Positions 1 to 6,939 are shown, numbered from the stretch's first letter. The stretch is 11,983 nt of DNA from Schleiferiaceae bacterium (GCA_023260615.1 JALQUY010000044.1:1-11983); one strand, 5' to 3'. The notes: a model not told the origin generated them from the letters alone. A program made the numbers and translations.

Positions 1-58
1 ATATGCGAAGTCAATGCTGGAGGAAAGTCCAAGGGCATGTGGAGGTATAAATTTCTAG

Positions 59-406
59 TTAAGAGGTTTTGGATAAAAGGGCGTTGAATTCGAGCGCCCG
101 TCCTATCCAAAAATCGAGGTCCGAATCTAAATCAAATCCTTCGGCATCTACAAAGAGAAAGCCCCGCATTACTCGACCCGTAAAGTCCATTTCTTTGCTT
201 CCAGCTTGCTGCAGTAATTCTTCATACTGAAGTGTTCCAACTCGCACCATCAAACGGTCTTTTTGCGTTTGGCGGTCGATATCGATGCCCACACACATGG
301 CGTCACGCACCATAAAAATGAGACCCCCCATCATCTTTTTTTCAATGAAAGAATAAGGGGACAACCGTTGGCGAATGCGATCCGCTTGCTGTTCAGAATA
401 CGCCAT
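59..406 (-). CDS. TfoX N-terminal-domain protein
   Basis: This 115-residue protein matches the N-terminal domain of TfoX/Sxy. The family hallmarks seen are EKKMMGGLIFM (residues 22-32), a run reading RLMVRVG (51-57) followed by YEELL (61-65), the segment MDFTGR (73-78) and RGFLFVD (81-87). In gammaproteobacteria TfoX/Sxy activates competence genes together with CRP. The present protein has only the N-terminal domain and no helical C-terminal domain, as is common for stand-alone members in many phyla, whose role is unknown. The ATG at 406 is preceded by an A/C-rich stretch without a Shine-Dalgarno sequence, which is normal here. It lies 18 bases downstream of the small membrane protein gene on the same strand, so the two are probably co-transcribed. 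The family call is firm; a competence role is not supported by anything in the window. Confidence 0.85.
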   Translation of the reverse strand: MAYSEQQADRIRQRLSPYSFIEKKMMGGLIFMVRDAMCVGIDIDRQTQKDRLMVRVGTLQYEELLQQAGSKEMDFTGRVMRGFLFVDAEGFDLDSDLDFWIGRALEFNALLSKTS

Positions 407-424
407 TTTTGGAGCAGATGGGCA

Positions 425-694
425 TTAATGGCCAGCAATCGGGCTGCCAAATAGACCTACGGCGAGTTCGACCCACACTAATAGAAATAGCCCGATGAGT
501 CCACCGATAAGAAGTAGACGTTTTTTTGGGTTTTCAGTGCGCCGCCAGATGAGGTCAATGCCTATTCCCACAGCGAGTAGTCCCGCACCCATCAGGAAAA
601 AATCGGCATAGCTCCAGTTCACGTCATCCGATAAGAGCGTTCCAAAGAGCGGGAGCACTAAGAGGGCGAGCGGGTAGAATATGCGTTTGGTCAT
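425..694 (-). CDS. Small three-helix inner-membrane protein, function unknown
   Basis: The 89-residue product has three hydrophobic segments at about residues 4-22, 30-49 and 58-80, joined by short loops. The first loop carries DDVNWSYADF (23-32) and the second is basic (RRTENPKKR, 51-59), which places that loop in the cytoplasm by the positive-inside rule. The last helix contains LLVWVELAVGLFG. I recall similar small membrane proteins with a DDVNW-type loop and an LVWxxLAVG helix in Flavobacteriales, but I know no function for them. A longer reading frame could start at 745, but it would run through a terminator hairpin (701-738) and add a non-hydrophobic, unlikely N-terminus, so I chose the ATG at 694. 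The tfoX-like gene follows after 18 bases, suggesting a two-gene operon. No clear promoter is visible; transcription could read through the upstream terminator. Confidence 0.7.
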   Translation of the reverse strand: MTKRIFYPLALLVLPLFGTLLSDDVNWSYADFFLMGAGLLAVGIGIDLIWRRTENPKKRLLLIGGLIGLFLLVWVELAVGLFGSPIAGH

Positions 695-700
695 GGGTAG

Positions 701-738
701 AAAGAAAAAACGGTTACACGCTAAAAGTATAACCGTTT
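701..738 (-). terminator. Rho-independent terminator of the secreted sorting-domain gene
   Basis: On the minus strand a 9-bp perfect stem, AAACGGTTA (738-730) and TAACCGTTT (716-708), encloses a 13-base loop and runs straight into a T-rich tract (TTTTTTCTTT over 710-701). It sits 32 bases after the stop of the secreted-protein gene and 7 bases before the ATG of the small membrane protein gene. It therefore probably ends the former transcript, with possible partial read-through or attenuation into the latter. Confidence 0.75.
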
Positions 739-769
739 CCTCCAAGGTCGTCCGTTAGGCTCCGCCCAT

Positions 770-2026
770 CTAGTGTTTCATCAACCTGAGCACTTGCTGA
801 CCCTGCGCCGTGGTCCATTTGGCGAGATAGGCTCCGGGAGGATAGGCGCTGGCATCTATCTCCAAGCGCTGGCTCCCCTGCGCGTCCAACACCTCCACTA
901 AGCGGCCGTCCAGGTGGAAAATCTCTACGAGGTTGAGTGGGCCCTCTTGCTGAACGAGGGTCCAGCGGTCCGTAGTTGGGTTGGGGAAGGCAGTGGCTGG
1001 CACACGCGCTGTGGAGGGATCGGTACTCAAAGCCACATTGGCAAATTTGACTTCATCGAAATAGAAGGTGGACGAAGCGCCCCCATTGCCCACATTGGTG
1101 CTGCCCGCCGTAAAGTCAAAGAGGAACGCCAATTTGTAGAGGTCCGTTGGGGCATTGGTGAAATCAAAGGAAAGCAGTTCCCATTCGCCCGATTTGGTCG
1201 TTTGAACGCTTCGCTCCTCGCCCCAAAAGGGTTTTTCGGCCTTCAGGGTAACATAGGTGCCAATGGGTGCTGAGGTCCAAACCTTCATGGTGATCACCGG
1301 GTGGTTGACAAAGTCCAACGTGTTGGAAAATTCAAGGATACTTCCCCCATAGGGCGCGCCCAAATAGCGAACCAACTTACCTACCAGGGCACTTGAATTC
1401 AAGGGCTTGACATCCGGATTGGCCACGACCGAAAGCGTGGCACTTTCAAAACAGAAAAAATGGTCAGCCGTCGTTCCTGCTTCAAATGTGATGGGCAAAT
1501 TGGGGCGCAGGGGGGCAATAGGCGCGGCGACTTGTTCGATGTCGTCAAAATAGAAGGTCTTTCCACCCCCGCTGGTAAAAGGTTGCGGCATGATCACGAG
1601 GTCTGCGCTGCCTGAGGGGGCTGGAATGCCGAAATCAAATTCCAAGGTTTCCCACACCCCGCTAACGGTGGTGACCGCGTCCACCTCGCTGGTGTAGGGG
1701 CTTTCGAGCTTCACCTTGATCACGGTACCCACAGGCTCCGTGGTGTATACCTTCATGGACAAGACACTGGTGGCTGCGCTGTTAAAGTTGAGCGACGTTA
1801 CGTTCGTGATTTTACCACCGGCCCAAAGGTCTCCTGCGGTTACCTTGACAATTTTTGCCACCTGTGCACTGGAGTTGCCTGTGGTATTGGGGTTGCTGAC
1901 TATTGTAAAGGTGGCATTGTCGTACCCAACCATGCCCGCAGTCGCAGATTCAAAGTTGAAAGGCAAGGTTTGGGCCCAACTAGAGAGCGCGCCTAGGACA
2001 AGAATGGAGGTAAAGAGGTGCTTCAT
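770..2026 (-). CDS. Secreted protein with two carbohydrate-binding-like lobes and a type IX sorting domain
   Basis: The product is 418 residues from the ATG at 2026. A signal peptide occupies residues 1-19 (MKHLFTSILVLGALSSWAQ). Two homologous lobes follow, at about 21-164 and 177-328. Each opens with LP(F/I)xFE, continues with an asparagine/serine-rich SSAxVxKxV segment, then an MKV(Y/W) strand, a W-E-L/T-L-x-F-D-F strand and a closing FYFD(D/E) strand. This pattern resembles the jelly-roll modules attached to marine bacteroidotal glycosidases, so sugar or polysaccharide binding is likely but inferred. Residues 345-418 are a type A Por/type IX secretion sorting domain (AFPNPTTD near 346, IFHLDGR, PPGAYL, ending VLRLMKH), which directs export across the outer membrane and surface attachment or release. 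No catalytic domain is present. An upstream in-frame extension to 2170 is rejected because it would bury the signal peptide. The gene has its own terminator and no polysaccharide-utilisation genes beside it. Confidence 0.85.
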   Translation of the reverse strand: MKHLFTSILVLGALSSWAQTLPFNFESATAGMVGYDNATFTIVSNPNTTGNSSAQVAKIVKVTAGDLWAGGKITNVTSLNFNSAATSVLSMKVYTTEPVGTVIKVKLESPYTSEVDAVTTVSGVWETLEFDFGIPAPSGSADLVIMPQPFTSGGGKTFYFDDIEQVAAPIAPLRPNLPITFEAGTTADHFFCFESATLSVVANPDVKPLNSSALVGKLVRYLGAPYGGSILEFSNTLDFVNHPVITMKVWTSAPIGTYVTLKAEKPFWGEERSVQTTKSGEWELLSFDFTNAPTDLYKLAFLFDFTAGSTNVGNGGASSTFYFDEVKFANVALSTDPSTARVPATAFPNPTTDRWTLVQQEGPLNLVEIFHLDGRLVEVLDAQGSQRLEIDASAYPPGAYLAKWTTAQGQQVLRLMKH

Positions 2027-2204
2027 GGATGTGGTGTGGTCGTTTCGTATTGGGCTCAAAGCGTTGCGGTGATCTGTCCACATCCGTGTCAAGCAGTTAA
2101 GAAGGAAAAGCTTCGGAGAACAGCATTCCCCGTTGCTTCGAAAACGAATGTAGGCCTTTAAGAGGCGCAAGCAACATATGGGACGACAATCCTTCAGATA
2201 AAGG

Positions 2205-2242
2205 AAAATAAAAAAAGCCCGGCGTTTTCACGTCGGGCTTTC
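2205..2242 (-). terminator. Terminator of the tRNA-Asn gene
   Basis: Read on the minus strand, the arms AAGCCCGACG (2240-2231) and CGCCGGGCTT (2224-2215) pair with one A/C mismatch around a six-base loop, followed by TTTTTTATTTT. It begins a few bases past the tRNA 3' end, so it should end the monocistronic tRNA transcript. The A-rich left flank gives little support for it working on the plus strand. Confidence 0.85.
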
Positions 2243-2245
2243 TTG

Positions 2246-2319
2246 CTCCTCCTGCTGGACTTGAACCAGCGACCCTCTGATTAACAGTCAGATGCTCTAA
2301 CCAACTGAGCTAAGGAGGA
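2246..2319 (-). tRNA. trnN: tRNA-Asn (anticodon GTT)
   Basis: The 74-base minus-strand sequence folds as a full cloverleaf. The acceptor stem is TCCTCCT with AGGAGGA. The D arm is GCTC/GAGC with the loop AGTTGGTTA. The anticodon stem is TCTGA/TCAGA with loop CTGTTAA, giving anticodon GTT (asparagine). The variable region is GGGTC, and the T arm is GCTGG, loop TTCAAGT, CCAGC. The discriminator base is G and the 3' CCA is not encoded (the genome reads CAA), so CCA must be added after transcription. It stands alone, with a terminator just downstream. Confidence 0.97.
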
Positions 2320-2340
2320 ATGTTCCTTCGAAAAGGGCTG

Positions 2341-2371
2341 CAATAATACGAATAGACTGAAATTGGTGCAA
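2341..2371 (-). promoter_or_regulatory. Possible promoter of tRNA-Asn
   Basis: On the minus strand TATTATTG (2348-2341) differs by one base from the bacteroidotal -7 consensus TAnnTTTG, and TTG (2371-2369) lies 20 bases upstream of it as a -33 element. The tRNA starts 21 bases after the -7 element, leaving a short leader. It overlaps the divergent kinase promoter. This is pattern matching only. Confidence 0.35.
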
Positions 2372-2389
2372 TAGGCAAGGGTATATTTG
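2363..2389 (+). promoter_or_regulatory. Promoter of the PfkB-family kinase gene
   Basis: TATATTTG at 2382-2389 is a perfect match to the bacteroidotal -7 consensus TAnnTTTG, with TTG at 2363-2365 16 bases upstream as the -33 element. Transcription would begin near 2394, leaving a leader of about 25 bases before the ATG at 2419. Confidence 0.6.
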
Positions 2390-2418
2390 CGGCAGATATT
2401 CCAAATACCCCTCAAAAC

Positions 2419-3333
2419 ATGAGTCTTTTAGTCGTTGGCACCGTTGCATTCGATGGATTAGAAACCCCCTTTGGCGTTCGGGAGCGCATCTTGGGTGGCT
2501 CCGCTACGTATATCGGCATGAGTGCTGGTTACTTTGTCGAACGCATCAATTTGGTTTCGGTGGTTGGAGACGATTTCCCACAAGCCCACATTGACTTGCT
2601 GAATGCGCACAAGGTGCACACGGAAGGCCTGCAGGTGATTGAAGGGGAGAAGACCTTTTTCTGGAAGGGCAAGTACCACATGGACATGAATTCGCGGGAC
2701 ACCTTGGACACGCAACTCAATGTTTTGGAACATTTTGACCCCATTATCCCTGAGTCCTACAAGGATTGTGAGTACTTGATGTTGGGCAATTTGGTGCCAG
2801 CCATCCAAATGCGCGTCTTGGAGCAGCTCACAACCCGCCCCAAATTGGTCGTTCTAGACACCATGAATTTGTGGATGGACGTGGCACTTGAAGACCTCAA
2901 AAAGGTGCTCAAAAAAGTGGACGTGCTTACGATCAACGACGAAGAGGCGCGCCAACTTTCGGGCGAGCACAACCTGGTGCAAGCGGCCAAAGCCATCCAA
3001 GCGATGGGCCCCCAAACCTTGATCATCAAAAAGGGCGAACACGGTGCCCTGCTCTTTGGTCCAGAAGGTCAGATATTCTTTGCGCCCGCTTTGCCTTTGG
3101 CCGAAGTATTTGACCCCACGGGTGCGGGCGACACGTTTGCAGGGGGATTCATCGGCTATCTGGCACAGACCAAAGACACCTCCTTCGACAACATGAAGCG
3201 CGCCTTGATGTATGCCGCAACCATGGCGTCATTTTGTGTGGAGAAATTTGGACCCGAACGCCTGGAGCACATTTCCGATGCGGAATTGGCCGAACGACGC
3301 GCCCAGTTCACGCAGTTGATTCACGTCCACTAA
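2419..3333 (+). CDS. PfkB-family carbohydrate/nucleoside kinase
   Basis: This 304-residue cytoplasmic protein belongs to the PfkB/ribokinase family, which phosphorylates sugars or nucleosides using ATP. The N-terminal part has the GG substrate-site motif (ILGGSATY, 24-31). The C-terminal signature DPTGAGDTFAGG spans 232-243, where GAGD supplies the anion hole and the catalytic base Asp238. A TINDEEA segment (171-177) and LIIKKGEHGALL (201-212) are typical of the ATP-binding half. Length is normal for the family. Residues 76-105 (EKTFFWKGKYHMDMNSRDTLDTQLN) form the lid region. Substrate cannot be read from the sequence; adenosine-kinase-like or sugar-kinase-like proteins share these motifs. 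The start is the ATG 30 bases after a good -7 promoter element, with an A/C-rich leader and no Shine-Dalgarno. The S4-domain gene follows after 4 bases, so the two form an operon. Confidence 0.9.
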   Translation: MSLLVVGTVAFDGLETPFGVRERILGGSATYIGMSAGYFVERINLVSVVGDDFPQAHIDLLNAHKVHTEGLQVIEGEKTFFWKGKYHMDMNSRDTLDTQLNVLEHFDPIIPESYKDCEYLMLGNLVPAIQMRVLEQLTTRPKLVVLDTMNLWMDVALEDLKKVLKKVDVLTINDEEARQLSGEHNLVQAAKAIQAMGPQTLIIKKGEHGALLFGPEGQIFFAPALPLAEVFDPTGAGDTFAGGFIGYLAQTKDTSFDNMKRALMYAATMASFCVEKFGPERLEHISDAELAERRAQFTQLIHVH

Positions 3334-3337
3334 GCCC

Positions 3338-3697
3338 ATGCGAGTCGACAGTTTTTTGTGGGCCGTCCGACTCTATAAAACGCGCAGTCTCGCTGCGGAT
3401 TCGCTCAAATTGGGCCGAATTCTCATCGACGACCAGCCCATCAAAGCTAGCCGAACCCTGAAGCCCGGCGACCATTTCACATTGAAGTACACCGGCTACC
3501 TGAGGACGTTCAAAGTGCTCGACCTCCCTAAAAGTCGGGTCGGCGCACCTCTTGTTGAAAACTTTCTGCTAGAAACTACACAAAAAGAGGAGCTCGAAAA
3601 GCGTGAAATGATTCTTCTTGCGCGCAAACACCAGCGGAATCAAGGGCTTGGACGCCCCACCAAACGAGACCGTCGCGATTTGGATGCGTGGATTTGA
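3338..3697 (+). CDS. Hsp15-like S4-domain RNA-binding protein
   Basis: The 119-residue product starts with an S4 RNA-binding domain (about residues 1-60): MRVDSFLWAVRLYKTRS, then an A/L/G helix, GRILIDDQPIKASRTLKPGD and a beta strand ending near VLDLP. The basic C-terminal tail includes ARKHQRNQGLGRPTKRDRRDLD (95-116), the GRPTKRDRR element being characteristic of the Hsp15 (HslR/YrfH) family. In E. coli Hsp15 is heat-induced and binds stalled 50S subunits carrying nascent peptidyl-tRNA. A similar ribosome-rescue role is plausible but inferred. It sits 4 bases after the kinase stop codon and probably depends on translation coupling and the kinase promoter. No convincing terminator follows it. 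Confidence 0.88.
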   Translation: MRVDSFLWAVRLYKTRSLAADSLKLGRILIDDQPIKASRTLKPGDHFTLKYTGYLRTFKVLDLPKSRVGAPLVENFLLETTQKEELEKREMILLARKHQRNQGLGRPTKRDRRDLDAWI

Positions 3698-3764
3698 AAC
3701 GCCCATCGGCCTGAAAACCGGTTAATTACTCAGGTTTAACACATTTTTAATGGCCTAAAATTCC

Positions 3765-3792
3765 TTGGGCAAAAGGATGTGCCGTTTCTTTG
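3765..3792 (+). promoter_or_regulatory. Possible promoter of the TonB-dependent receptor
   Basis: TTTCTTTG (3785-3792) matches TAnnTTTG except for the second base, and TTG (3765-3767) is 17 bases upstream, a usual -33 spacing in flavobacteria. Transcription would start near 3798, giving a leader of about 17 bases before the ATG at 3815. Confidence 0.45.
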
Positions 3793-3814
3793 TGCTAATC
3801 ATCCTAAACTAACA

Positions 3815-6280
3815 ATGATGAAAAAACTAATGACCCTTGCTGGGGCTATGGTTGTCGCCTTTGCGGCCAATGCCCAAACAGCTGCTCTGGACACGGTGGT
3901 AGAGCTCACGGAGCTTGAGATTGTGTCTTCGCGTTCGGACAACAAATCGCCTTTTGCGGTGACTACGCTTCCGAAGAAAGACATCGTGAACCGTTTGGCT
4001 TCACGTGACCTCCCCAACGTATTGAACACAGCTCCTTCTATTTACTCTACCAACCAAGGTGGTGGTGCGGGTGACTCACGTTTGAACGTTCGTGGTTTCA
4101 ACCAGCGCAACGTGGCTATCATGATCAACGGTGTACCCGTAAACGACATGGAGAACGGCTGGGTATACTGGTCTAACTGGGACGGTGTTGGTGACGCTAC
4201 CAGCAACATCCAAGTTCAGCGCGGTTTGTCGGGTGTAAACTTGGCTACGCCTTCTATCGGTGGTACCATTAACATCATTTCGGATCCTGCAGCACGCACC
4301 AAGGGCGGTTACATCCGTCAGGAATTGGGCAGCTGGAATTTCTTGAAGACGACCGTTGGTTTCAACTCCGGTATGATCGGCGAGAAATTGGCCGTGTCTG
4401 GTACGTTGGTGCGCAAGACCGGTGACGGCTTCTACCAGGGTACTTGGACCGACGCGTACGCTTACTACTTCGGTGCGTCGTACCAAGCCTCTAAGAAAGA
4501 CAAGTTGGAATTGTACGCTATTGGAGCTCCTCAGCGCCACGGTCAGAACTTGTACCGTCAGAATGTAGGTCGCTTCTCAAAGGAATACGCTTTGTCTTTG
4601 GACGGGTACGACCCCAATGCAGCGGATCAGTTCTCAGAATTGGGCCGCAACTACAACCAGAACTACAACACGGTGGATCCTTCGTACACCGGCGAGCAGT
4701 ACTGGAACATGTACGGTGCTCGTCAGGGCGCTCGTTACAACCCCAACTACATCAACGAGCGTGAGAACTACTTCCACAAGCCACAAATCAACTTGAACTG
4801 GTACCACACCATCAACGACAACATGCGCTTGGGCAACATCTTCTACTTCTCTGGCGGTTCAGGCGGTGGTTCAGGCACCTTGGGTTCTGTAAAGAGCTCT
4901 TCTGCTTTGGGCTTTGCGCGTAACTGGGATGCTGAAGTTGCGGAGAACGCAGACGCTACCGATGGCAGCCCTGCTTCTACCGGCATCTTGCGTAACTCTA
5001 TCAACAACCAGTGGACCTTGGGTGCCATTTCTAAGTTGTACCACGAAGTGAACGACAACTTGAACTTGACCTACGGTTTGGACGTGCGTTCCGCACAAGT
5101 CGAGCACGCGCGTGAAGTGCGTGACTTGTTGGGCGGTGCCTACTACGTGGACAACAGCAGCGACTTCCGTGCTGCCGACTTCCAAGCGGGCTTGGGCGAC
5201 AAGATTGCCTACCACAACACCACGACCATCAACTGGGCGGGTGCCTACATTCAGGGCGACTACCGCGCTGATCGTTTGACTGCAAACGGTGTGGCTGGTT
5301 TCACCATGGCCTCTTACACCTTGACCGACCACTTCCGTGACAACGGCAACGGTGAAGAGTACTACGCTGAGAACAAGAACCTCCCCGGTATGCAAATCAA
5401 GGGTGGTGCCAAGTACGCTATCAACGACAACGTAAACGCTTTTGCCAACTTGGGTTGGGTGAAGGCTACTCCTACCTTTGACAAGGCCATCAACGATGCT
5501 TCCGGTAAGGTTTACAAGCAGTCTTTTGCAGACAACGAGACCTTTAACTCCTACGAAGCTGGTTTGAACTGGAGCGCCCCCAACGGCAAATTGGCCTTGA
5601 GCGCTAGCTACTACTACACTTTGTGGTTGAACCGTACCAACAGCTTCTTCGTCTACTTGACGGACGGCTCTGAAGACGCGGTTTACTTGACCGGTATGAA
5701 CGCTAAGCACAGCGGTTTGGAATTGGAGGCTGCTTTGAAGCCTATCAACGGCCTTCGCATTGACTTGAGCGCTTCTTTCGGCGACTGGACGATGATGGAC
5801 GACGTTTCTGGTGAGTACACGGACTACTCTTCTGGTTCTCCTGTTACGACCCAAGTCAACTACTACTTGAAGGGCTTGCACGTAGGTGACGCTCCTCAGA
5901 ACCAGCAGGCAGTTGTTGTTCAGTACACGGGCGTTAAGAACTTGAACGCTACGTTGACCTACCGCAACTACTCCAAGTACTACGCGGATTGGAACGTATT
6001 CGGTCGTACGAATGAAGCAGATCGTGCAGAGTCTTGGCAGGTGCCTTCGTTCAGCGTTATCGACTTGAACTTGAACTACCGTTTGCCCATCGACTTCAAT
6101 GGTGTGACCATGGACGTCTTTGCACACGTGTTCAACTTGACCGATGCCGTATACATCCAGGATGCTACGGACAACTCTCCTTACAACGCGTACGGCGACA
6201 AGACGCACTCTGCAGACGACGCAGAAGTGTTCTTGGGCTTGCCCCGCAACTGGAACGGTGGTGTTCGCATCAACTTCTAA
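3815..6280 (+). CDS. TonB-dependent outer-membrane receptor
   Basis: The product is 821 residues from the ATG at 3815 (a second ATG follows at 3818). Residues 1-21 are a signal peptide (MMKKLMTLAGAMVVAFAANAQ). The short stretch VVELTELEIVSSR (28-40) may hold the TonB box. The plug lies at about 46-157, with SRLNVRGFNQRNV, MINGVPVNDMENGWVYWSNWDG and SIGGTINIISD as typical family signatures. The remainder is a beta-barrel rich in alternating aromatic residues, ending in RINF with a C-terminal Phe as expected for outer-membrane assembly. It has no N-terminal carboxypeptidase-like domain and no SusD partner next to it, so it is not a SusC-type glycan importer; the substrate is unknown. It is monocistronic, with a promoter-like element ahead and a strong terminator after it. 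Codon choice is very biased (mainly TTG for Leu, TAC for Tyr, AAC for Asn), suggesting high expression. A GTG 36 bases upstream is in frame but would precede the signal peptide. Confidence 0.92.
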   Translation: MMKKLMTLAGAMVVAFAANAQTAALDTVVELTELEIVSSRSDNKSPFAVTTLPKKDIVNRLASRDLPNVLNTAPSIYSTNQGGGAGDSRLNVRGFNQRNVAIMINGVPVNDMENGWVYWSNWDGVGDATSNIQVQRGLSGVNLATPSIGGTINIISDPAARTKGGYIRQELGSWNFLKTTVGFNSGMIGEKLAVSGTLVRKTGDGFYQGTWTDAYAYYFGASYQASKKDKLELYAIGAPQRHGQNLYRQNVGRFSKEYALSLDGYDPNAADQFSELGRNYNQNYNTVDPSYTGEQYWNMYGARQGARYNPNYINERENYFHKPQINLNWYHTINDNMRLGNIFYFSGGSGGGSGTLGSVKSSSALGFARNWDAEVAENADATDGSPASTGILRNSINNQWTLGAISKLYHEVNDNLNLTYGLDVRSAQVEHAREVRDLLGGAYYVDNSSDFRAADFQAGLGDKIAYHNTTTINWAGAYIQGDYRADRLTANGVAGFTMASYTLTDHFRDNGNGEEYYAENKNLPGMQIKGGAKYAINDNVNAFANLGWVKATPTFDKAINDASGKVYKQSFADNETFNSYEAGLNWSAPNGKLALSASYYYTLWLNRTNSFFVYLTDGSEDAVYLTGMNAKHSGLELEAALKPINGLRIDLSASFGDWTMMDDVSGEYTDYSSGSPVTTQVNYYLKGLHVGDAPQNQQAVVVQYTGVKNLNATLTYRNYSKYYADWNVFGRTNEADRAESWQVPSFSVIDLNLNYRLPIDFNGVTMDVFAHVFNLTDAVYIQDATDNSPYNAYGDKTHSADDAEVFLGLPRNWNGGVRINF

Positions 6281-6288
6281 ACGTTTAA

Positions 6289-6303
6289 AAGCGCTAAGCG
6301 CTT
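6289..6303. repeat. Small inverted repeat after the receptor gene
   Basis: AAGCGCT and AGCGCTT are arms separated by a single A, just after the receptor stop codon and before its terminator. The flanks add the motif GTTTAAAA on the left and TTAAAAC on the right, a motif that recurs at 6431-6438 and 8404-8410. It may be part of the same intergenic repeat family. Confidence 0.6.
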
Positions 6304-6310
6304 AAAACGG

Positions 6311-6342
6311 AAGCGCGCCCAGCAATGGGCGCGCTTTTTTTT
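6311..6342 (+). terminator. Strong terminator of the TonB-dependent receptor
   Basis: A perfect 10-bp stem, AAGCGCGCCC (6311-6320) with GGGCGCGCTT (6327-6336), encloses the six-base loop AGCAAT and is followed by eight Ts (6335-6342, overlapping the stem end). It starts 30 bases after the receptor stop codon. Confidence 0.95.
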
Positions 6343-6360
6343 GCTCCCAACCTATTTGGC

Positions 6361-6403
6361 TTGAGGGCTTAAGGGTTAAAGGGTTGAAGGGTTAAAGGGG
6401 TGC
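6361..6403. repeat. Octamer tandem repeat, copy 1
   Basis: About five units of the form TTRAAGGG are strung together: TTGAGGGC, TTAAGGG, TTAAAGGG, TTGAAGGG, TTAAAGGGG, then TGC. A nearly identical block occurs in inverted orientation at 8498-8527. It lies between the receptor terminator and the 3' end of the biotin-carrier gene, and encodes nothing recognisable. Confidence 0.75.
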
Positions 6404-6426
6404 GCGGTGAGTGGCGCGCCTGGGCT

Positions 6427-6443
6427 AAGCGTTTAAAACGCTT
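6427..6443. repeat. Inverted repeat touching the stop codon of the biotin-carrier gene
   Basis: The arms AAGCGTTT (6427-6434) and AAACGCTT (6436-6443) are perfect complements around one central A. The last base belongs to the biotin-carrier stop codon (6443-6445, minus strand). There is no T tract on either side, so it is a poor terminator; it shares the GTTTAAAA core with the repeats at 6283 and 8404. Confidence 0.6.
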
Positions 6444-6913
6444 TATTCCGCAAAAGAGAGGAGCACCGTGCCCTTTTCGACCGGCTTTCCGGCTTCTGCC
6501 TTGATGGCACCCACAACGGCGTCGTGTGGCGCTTTTAGCGCGTTTTCCATCTTCATGGCTTCCAAGACGACCAAGGTGTCGCCTTTTTTAACGGCTTGGC
6601 CTTCCTGGACGGGAATAGCTAGCACCATACCGGGCATAGGAGCCTTCAGCGTTTCAATGCCCGAAGCTGCTTTGGCACCGACCCCCATGGCTTCGAGTTT
6701 TTCGTCGATTTCGCTCAAAGATTGCACTTCGTAGGTGAATCCGTTGATCCACCAGGTGCTGGTTTTCTCAGCGGCATCTTCCGAAACCAAAAAGGCTTGG
6801 TAGTCGCGACCGCCTTTGTGGATGCGGTATTCGCGGCCGCCGAGGGCCTCAATTTTAACCTCCAAATCCGAACCCTGCGGCACGATTTTGGTTCCATTCA
6901 CGCGGTGCTTCAT
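6443..6913 (-). CDS. Biotin carboxyl carrier domain protein
   Basis: From the ATG at 6913 the product is 156 residues; a GTG 9 bases upstream is a less likely start. Residues 90-154 form a biotinyl/lipoyl domain: KAPMPGMVLAIPVQEGQAV, KKGDTLVVLEAMKMENAL, then a KAPHDAVV segment and a GTVLLSF end. The EAMKM motif contains the lysine (Lys121) that biotin ligase would modify, and the AMKM form points to biotin rather than lipoate. The N-terminal half (1-85) resembles the linker region seen in carrier subunits of bacteroidotal acyl-CoA carboxylases, including TWWINGFTYEV. It would carry CO2 between biotin carboxylase and carboxyltransferase subunits of an acetyl- or propionyl-CoA carboxylase. No carboxylase or carboxyltransferase gene is adjacent: the gene is alone, divergent from rseP across 47 bases, so its partners must be encoded elsewhere. 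Confidence 0.88.
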   Translation of the reverse strand: MKHRVNGTKIVPQGSDLEVKIEALGGREYRIHKGGRDYQAFLVSEDAAEKTSTWWINGFTYEVQSLSEIDEKLEAMGVGAKAASGIETLKAPMPGMVLAIPVQEGQAVKKGDTLVVLEAMKMENALKAPHDAVVGAIKAEAGKPVEKGTVLLSFAE

Positions 6914-6939
6914 AACGGGCACAAGTTACGCAGGCATTG

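Noticed and set aside
17..32. GGAGGAAAGTCC resembles the conserved 5' half of the RNase P RNA P4 helix.
   Set aside because: The match is only about 12 bases, the following sequence departs from the consensus, and a supported minus-strand gene begins its 3' end at 59, leaving no room for the remainder of rnpB.
1..58. Open plus-strand frames end at 56-58 (…SPRACGGINF) and 85-87, which could be the 3' end of a gene entering from the left.
   Set aside because: Fewer than 30 codons are visible, two frames compete, and I recognise neither peptide.
2030..2096. A TTGACA-like sequence upstream of the secreted-protein gene on the minus strand.
   Set aside because: No matching -10 or bacteroidotal -7 element is found at a proper distance, so I list no promoter for that gene.
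3712..3740. Possible hairpin after the S4-domain gene (CCTGA … TCAGG around AACCGGTT).
   Set aside because: The stem is only five bases with a long loop, and the following T run is three bases, so it is too weak to call a terminator.
4871..6208. A 445-codon minus-strand open frame inside the receptor gene.
   Set aside because: It lies wholly opposite a clear TonB receptor; its composition is the Val/Gln/Arg-rich pattern produced by reading biased codons backwards, and it has no domain signature.
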